Shown in pieces: positions 30,306-34,402 of a stretch of 34,402 bases of DNA. The stretch covers positions 1-34,402 of the forward strand of contig CAZEFW010000098.1 of assembly GCA_964511535.1 (NCBI GenBank), given 5' to 3'. The notes below the pieces were generated by a model that did no database searches, was not told the origin of the DNA, and was given only the letters and a program-made list of their open reading frames with translations. How positions within the stretch are numbered: the first letter of the stretch is position 1; every line of letters starts with the position of its first letter. Position numbers and translations under genes: made by a program. This DNA comes from CAZCFB01 sp964511535 (lineage in GTDB: Bacteria; Myxococcota_A; Polyangia; GCA-2747355; CAZCFB01).

Positions 30306-32389
30306 TTGTTAACCTTGAGCCAGCCGAGCAGCGCGTCCAGGGTGTCCTGGGGCAGCTGCATGGGCAGGGTGGCGGTCTCCCATAGATCGCTGGATTTGCC
30401 CTCGGTGAGGGCGAAGGTCCGGCCGGTGAGGGTCACCGCCGTGACGTCGCGGCTCGCCTGCTGGCGCGCCGCCGCTATCCTCGTGAGCTGGTCCGGGGCG
30501 GACTCCATGTCCTGGTCCCCGCGCACCAGCAGCACCGCGCCGGGGTAGGCCGCCAGGACCTTGGCCCCGTCCACGGCCAGCAGCGCCTTCCACAGCGCCA
30601 CCGAGAGCCCCTCGTACCGCGGCTTGCGATGGGTCCCCTTGATGAAGCTGTCGAACAGGGCCCGGAACCAGGTCTTCTGCCGGCTCAGGTAGGTGCTGGT
30701 GAACTGCGACGCCGTGATGAGCCCGGTGTAGCTATGCACCAGCGCCTCTCGCATGTTGGTCAGGATGGGCGCCAGCGCCGCGTAGCCGCGCAGGTCGCTG
30801 CCCGCTCGCGCCAGCAGGCCCGCGGCCACGGCCCCGCCCACCCCGTGGCTGAGCAGGAACATGCGCTTGGGATCGACGCCGGCGCTGCCGCCCAGTGCCT
30901 TCAGGGCGGCCTGCGCGTCGTCAACCAGGTCGGACAGGGTCGCCGCCCCGGCGCTGCCGCTGCTCTTGCCCGCGCCCCGGGGGTCGTAGCGCAGCGAGGC
31001 GTAGCCCGCCTGAGCCAGGTGCGCGGCCAGGTGGCGGTGCAGCGGCACCTGGAGCATGCGCTTGTGGGGATGATCCCTGTCCAGCGACAGCGGCCCCGGC
31101 AGCAGCAGCACTGCAGGCGCCTTGGTCCCGCCTGCCTTGGGGAGCGTCAGGGTGCCGGCCAGCTTGACGCCGTCGACGGAGGTGAAGCTGGTGGCCATCT
31201 CCGTGCCCGCCGCGGGCAGCGCCTTGACGGTCACCTTCACCGGGGTCTTGGCCGGGGCCATGTTCAGGTCGGCGATGGGGGCCGTGGTGCGGGTCAGGCT
31301 CATGGCCTCGCCCTGCAGGTGGATCCGCCGCGGGACGTCCTTGTCGTAGGTCACCACCACCTCGAGCTCGGGGAAGTGCAGCTTCGGGCTCGCGGCGGTC
31401 CACTCGGGGTGGGCCTTCATGGTGACCTTGCCCACGGCGCCGGCGGTGGGCCAGAACACCTCCAGCGTCTGGGCCCCCGCCTTGGCCCGGTCGTAGCGCT
31501 GCAACGCCAGGGCGTAGAACGCCGGGGAGACGGAGCCGATGGTCCAGCCCGGATACTCCTGAGCGCCGAACATGGGCAGCGGCGTCTTGCTCCCGGTGTA
31601 GGCCACGGTGAAGGTGGCCTGCTTCTCGGCGCGTTGCATGGTCACCGTCCCGCTGCCCTTGGCGAAGCTGGCGGTGAGGCGCCGGCGCCGGCTCACCTTG
31701 GCCTGGGTGTAGTCGTCCTCCAGCTGCAGGGCCGTGACCTCGTCGCCGCCCGGGGTGAGGTTCAAGGTCTGCATGGCGGTGCGGTGCAGGCCGCGGCCGC
31801 CGTAGTCGAGGTAGACGTTTTGCTTGTACCGCTCCACCAGCAAGCCCTTGCTCCACTTGCGGCTGTCCAGGGAGATCATCCCGCGGTAGTAGGTGGGGTA
31901 GCTGTCCCAGCTCAGGTAGTAGGTGGTGAAGCCGCCCAAGGCGGTGCTGTGGCACCCCTTGCCGTCGGCGGTGACCCAGTAGCCCGAGGGGCAGGAGCAC
32001 CGGGCCTTGCCCTTGTCCACGAAGCAGGTCCCGACGCCGGAGCAGAGCATGCCCTGGCACGGGTCGAGGCACTTCAGCCCGTCGGCGCTTCGCTTGTAGC
32101 CGGCGGTGCACTGGCACACGGGCGAGCCGCCAAGCGCCAGGCAGGTGCCGCGCCCGGAGCAGGTGACGCCCGCGCAGGGAGAGCGCTCGCTGGTGTCGAT
32201 GCAGAGCCACCCGTTTGCGGCGGGGCTGTAGCCGGGATCGCACTTGCAGGTGGGCGCGCCCTGCTCGACGACGCAGGCGCCGTGGCCGCCGCAGCCGATG
32301 TCCGCGCATGCGTTGAAGTCAACAGTGTCAGAGCAGCCCGCCGAGGCGGCCAGCAAGAGCAGGAAAAAACCAAGCGAATACAACTTCAT
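30302..32389 (-). CDS. EGF-repeat lipoprotein with inactive-looking alpha/beta-hydrolase domain
   Basis: A 695-aa lipoprotein (lipobox SAGC, Cys19). Three EGF-like domains follow, each with six Cys (28-63, 72-107, 111-146), then a beta-rich region (about 150-395), then an alpha/beta-hydrolase domain of the dienelactone-hydrolase/COG1073 type (about 400-695; VLLLPG, LRYDPRGAGKSSGS). The nucleophile elbow reads SHGVGG (514-519) where active enzymes have GHSxGG, so Ser is replaced by Gly516. Asp627 (VRGDQD) is kept, but no His is found at the usual final position (TGRTFALTEG). The domain is thus probably non-catalytic and used for binding. GGAG lies 5 nt before ATG 32389. First gene of the operon with the C25 peptidase. 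Confidence 0.88.
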   Translation of the reverse strand: MKLYSLGFFLLLLAASAGCSDTVDFNACADIGCGGHGACVVEQGAPTCKCDPGYSPAANGWLCIDTSERSPCAGVTCSGRGTCLALGGSPVCQCTAGYKRSADGLKCLDPCQGMLCSGVGTCFVDKGKARCSCPSGYWVTADGKGCHSTALGGFTTYYLSWDSYPTYYRGMISLDSRKWSKGLLVERYKQNVYLDYGGRGLHRTAMQTLNLTPGGDEVTALQLEDDYTQAKVSRRRRLTASFAKGSGTVTMQRAEKQATFTVAYTGSKTPLPMFGAQEYPGWTIGSVSPAFYALALQRYDRAKAGAQTLEVFWPTAGAVGKVTMKAHPEWTAASPKLHFPELEVVVTYDKDVPRRIHLQGEAMSLTRTTAPIADLNMAPAKTPVKVTVKALPAAGTEMATSFTSVDGVKLAGTLTLPKAGGTKAPAVLLLPGPLSLDRDHPHKRMLQVPLHRHLAAHLAQAGYASLRYDPRGAGKSSGSAGAATLSDLVDDAQAALKALGGSAGVDPKRMFLLSHGVGGAVAAGLLARAGSDLRGYAALAPILTNMREALVHSYTGLITASQFTSTYLSRQKTWFRALFDSFIKGTHRKPRYEGLSVALWKALLAVDGAKVLAAYPGAVLLVRGDQDMESAPDQLTRIAAARQQASRDVTAVTLTGRTFALTEGKSSDLWETATLPMQLPQDTLDALLGWLKVNK

Positions 32390-32491
32390 CTTGACTCCAG
32401 CGCGGCGATCTCCATCCTGGCTTTGGCTGCGTGCCGCGATCCGCAGTTACTATTTTCGTTGGGCGCTCTAGAGGAGTAAGATTATCAACCC

Positions 32492-34240
32492 ATGGCTACC
32501 GTTGGCCGATACGAAATCCTCCGTCAGCTTGGAGTGGGCGGGATGGCCGAAGTCCTGCTGGGGCGTACGACCGGCGAGGGGGGCTTCGAGAAGCTGGTGG
32601 CCATCAAGCGCATCCTGCCGTCCATGGCTGAGAACGAGAGCTTCGTCAAGATGTTCATCGATGAGGCCCGTATCTCAGCCAAACTCAACCACAGCAGTAT
32701 CGGCCAGATATTCGAGTTCGGCAAGTCGGAGGAGACCTACTTCATCGCCATGGAGTATATCCAGGGCGTGGACCTCCGGGCGGTGCACCGGGTCTACCAG
32801 AAGCAGGGGGGCACGCCGCCGGCGGAGATGGGGATGTTCATCATCACCTGCGTCTGCTCCGCGCTGCACTACGCCCATACCCGGGGCGACGGCAAGGGCA
32901 AGCCGCTCGGGCTGATCCACCGCGACCTGAGCCCGAGCAACGTGCTGATCTCGTTCAACGGCGAGGTGAAGCTCATCGACTTCGGCATCGCCAAGGCGGC
33001 CGAGCGGCTCTACGTCACGGTGGGCGCCAACCTCAAGGGCAAGTACGCCTACATGTCGCCGGAGCAGGCCAGCGGCACCGACCTGGACCACCGGTCGGAT
33101 GTGTTCGGCGTGGGCACGCTGCTGTTCGAGCTGCTCACCGGGCGTAACCCGTTCCGGGCCGCCAGCGACATGGAGACCCTGCAGCGGGTGCAGGCCGCCC
33201 GGGTGCCGCCGCCCTCGGCCGTGGTCAAGTCGGTGCCCCCGGAGCTGGACGCCATCTGCCTCAAAGCCCTGTCCCAGCGGCCCGACTCGCGCTTCGACTC
33301 TGCGGCCGACATGCAGAAAGCCATCGAGACGCTGGCCCGGCGCACGGCCTTCTCGAGCCGGCGCATGTCGCGGTTCATGCGCGAGGCGTTCGCCGACGAG
33401 CAGGCGGAGATGCAGCAGATGTTGCGGGACGCCAAGGAACAGGCTGACGCCGGCAACGTGGTGGAGATGGTCACCAGCAGCACCGACGACCTGAACTCGC
33501 TGTTCGGCCCCGGCTCGGACCCCATGGGCGAGGCCGCCGCGCTGCAGCACCTGGCCACGGCGTCGCTGGAGGTGCAGAAATCCGAGTCGGGCCAGATCTC
33601 CCTGAGCGTGCCGCCAGCGCAGATGACGCCCAGCGGCGTGCACCGCGGCCCGGGCTCGAGCCCGTCGTCGCAGGTGGTGGTGCCGCCGGCCGGTTCCACC
33701 CCCTCGGAGCTGTCGCCGCCCCCGGGCTCCACGCCGTCGGAGCCGTCCATCAGCTTCGTCACCTCGCCGGGGGCGCCCGCCGCGGCCGAGTCGGAAGACG
33801 CCTTCACCCTCGGGGAGGCCGAGTACCACCCGCCGAGAAACCGGCGCAAGGGCGCGGGGCGTTTCCACGTGCTCTTCTTCCTGCTGCTGCTGGTGGTGGC
33901 CGGGGTCGGGATCTACTTCGTCTTCGGTGATCAGATCCGCGCCATGCGCGATCCGGACGCCGGGTATGGCACCATCCGCATCCTGGTCCCCAAGCCGGCG
34001 CCGGCCCAGATCATCGTCAACGGACAGCCCCACGGCGCGCTGAACGAGGCGGGGGACTACCTGGTGGAGAACCTGCTGCCCGGCAAGCACCGGGTCCTGA
34101 TCAAGGGCCCGGGCCTCAAGCCGCTGGAGAACGTGCTGCAGGTGGTCGCGGGGAGGGTGACCGAGATACAGGTCTTCCTGAGCAAGGCCCCGCCGCCCGA
34201 GCCGGTGGCGCCGGACGAGTCCGAAGAGAAGAAGAAGTAG
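32492..34240 (+). CDS. Membrane Ser/Thr protein kinase with PEGA domain
   Basis: A 582-aa PknB-type kinase. The catalytic domain (about 7-275) has glycine loop GVGGMAEV, Lys39 (VAIK), HRDLSPSN (143-150, the variant common in myxobacterial kinases), DFG (163-165) and YAYMSPEQ. A long Ser/Pro-rich linker (about 340-450) with repeated GSTPSE motifs leads to a transmembrane helix (about 460-479) and an external PEGA domain (about 488-565; IIVNGQPHGALNEAGDYLVENLLPGKHRV). PEGA domains are surface beta-sandwich modules. The kinase faces the cytosol. A TAA lies five codons upstream of ATG 32492, so this start is the only one, although GAGGAG is unusually far (about 15 nt). Divergent from the EGF-lipoprotein operon. 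It could phosphorylate a target read by the FHA proteins in this window, which is speculative. Confidence 0.93.
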   Translation: MATVGRYEILRQLGVGGMAEVLLGRTTGEGGFEKLVAIKRILPSMAENESFVKMFIDEARISAKLNHSSIGQIFEFGKSEETYFIAMEYIQGVDLRAVHRVYQKQGGTPPAEMGMFIITCVCSALHYAHTRGDGKGKPLGLIHRDLSPSNVLISFNGEVKLIDFGIAKAAERLYVTVGANLKGKYAYMSPEQASGTDLDHRSDVFGVGTLLFELLTGRNPFRAASDMETLQRVQAARVPPPSAVVKSVPPELDAICLKALSQRPDSRFDSAADMQKAIETLARRTAFSSRRMSRFMREAFADEQAEMQQMLRDAKEQADAGNVVEMVTSSTDDLNSLFGPGSDPMGEAAALQHLATASLEVQKSESGQISLSVPPAQMTPSGVHRGPGSSPSSQVVVPPAGSTPSELSPPPGSTPSEPSISFVTSPGAPAAAESEDAFTLGEAEYHPPRNRRKGAGRFHVLFFLLLLVVAGVGIYFVFGDQIRAMRDPDAGYGTIRILVPKPAPAQIIVNGQPHGALNEAGDYLVENLLPGKHRVLIKGPGLKPLENVLQVVAGRVTEIQVFLSKAPPPEPVAPDESEEKKK

Positions 34241-34241
34241 G

Positions 34242-34348
34242 GGGCTCGCTTCGCTCGCCTGGCTTGAGGCTTGGGGCTTGAGGCTTGAGGGTAGATTGTA
34301 GGGCTCGCTTCGCTCGCCTGGCTTTGGCTCGCTTTGCTCGCTGGCTTT
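34242..34348. repeat. Direct repeats after the PEGA kinase gene
   Basis: GGGCTCGCTTCGCTCGCCTGGCTT, cited only by position, occurs at 34242-34265 and again exactly at 34301-34324, with a diverged third copy at 34326-34348. Each unit is itself a near-direct repeat of GCTCGC. Between the first two lie four GGCTTGA-type heptamers (34261-34288). No inverted symmetry is evident, so this is not a standard terminator. From 34349 to the window end I see nothing recognisable. Confidence 0.75.
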
Positions 34349-34402
34349 CCCCCGGTGTCAGGATTGTTGTCGCTTCAGTTTCGCACCCAGGCTGTGATGG
34401 AA

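Noticed and set aside
34242..34348. Intrinsic terminator after the PEGA kinase
   Set aside because: The repeats are direct, not inverted, and there is no stem followed by a T tract.

Overview
The window is very GC-rich, with strong G/C third-position bias. It is most likely from a member of the Myxococcota (myxobacteria or relatives). Reasons: three eukaryote-like Ser/Thr protein kinases, FHA and NtrC-type regulators, cysteine-rich and EGF-like lipoproteins, thrombospondin-type-3/OmpA proteins, and two C-terminal MYXO-CTERM-like sorting signals (Cys, hydrophobic stretch, Arg cluster). Genus cannot be read from the sequence. No rRNA, tRNA, CRISPR array, prophage or transposase gene was seen.

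Layout. (1) Bases 1-4645: a 5'-truncated lipoprotein; an orphan Hcp (type VI secretion tube protein) gene with an almost perfect sigma-54 promoter and a cluster of GGTACG-type repeats; an FHA-sigma54 activator gene directly upstream; a ZU5-like lipoprotein gene broken by long G runs; a 3' gene remnant; and a DUF3347-like secreted protein. (2) 4661-4770: two 43-bp REP-like palindromes. (3) 9209 down to 4781, minus strand: a tightly coupled signalling operon of NtrC-type response regulator, FHA-GAF histidine kinase, and a Ser/Thr kinase with a receiver-like C-terminus. (4) 9639-23425, plus strand: a long set of envelope and signalling genes: a 1290-aa MYXO-CTERM/OmpA fusion, a second OmpA protein, a LysM-FecR-barrel protein, a membrane class III adenylate cyclase, a second kinase-receiver-like fusion with a zinc ribbon, a single-pass membrane protein of unknown function, and a DHH phosphoesterase. 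(5) 32389 down to 23479, minus strand: an EGF-repeat lipoprotein with an apparently dead alpha/beta-hydrolase domain, a gingipain-like C25 peptidase with a MYXO-CTERM tail, a glyoxalase-II-like hydrolase, two more REP-like palindromes, and a 1179-aa TPR protein. (6) 32492-34240: a membrane Ser/Thr kinase with a PEGA domain, followed by short direct repeats.

How the parts may work together (inference). The FHA-sigma54 activator probably drives hcp through the promoter and repeats lying between them; its FHA domain would allow control by Ser/Thr phosphorylation. The divergent operons meeting at 9210-9638 each carry one member of a kinase-receiver-like pair. The plus-strand cluster joins peptidoglycan-binding outer-membrane proteins (OmpA, LysM) to a cyclase and a kinase, which looks like a candidate cell-envelope sensing module with cAMP and protein-phosphorylation outputs. 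I regard that cluster, the hcp control region, and the fused MYXO-CTERM/OmpA gene as the most interesting content.
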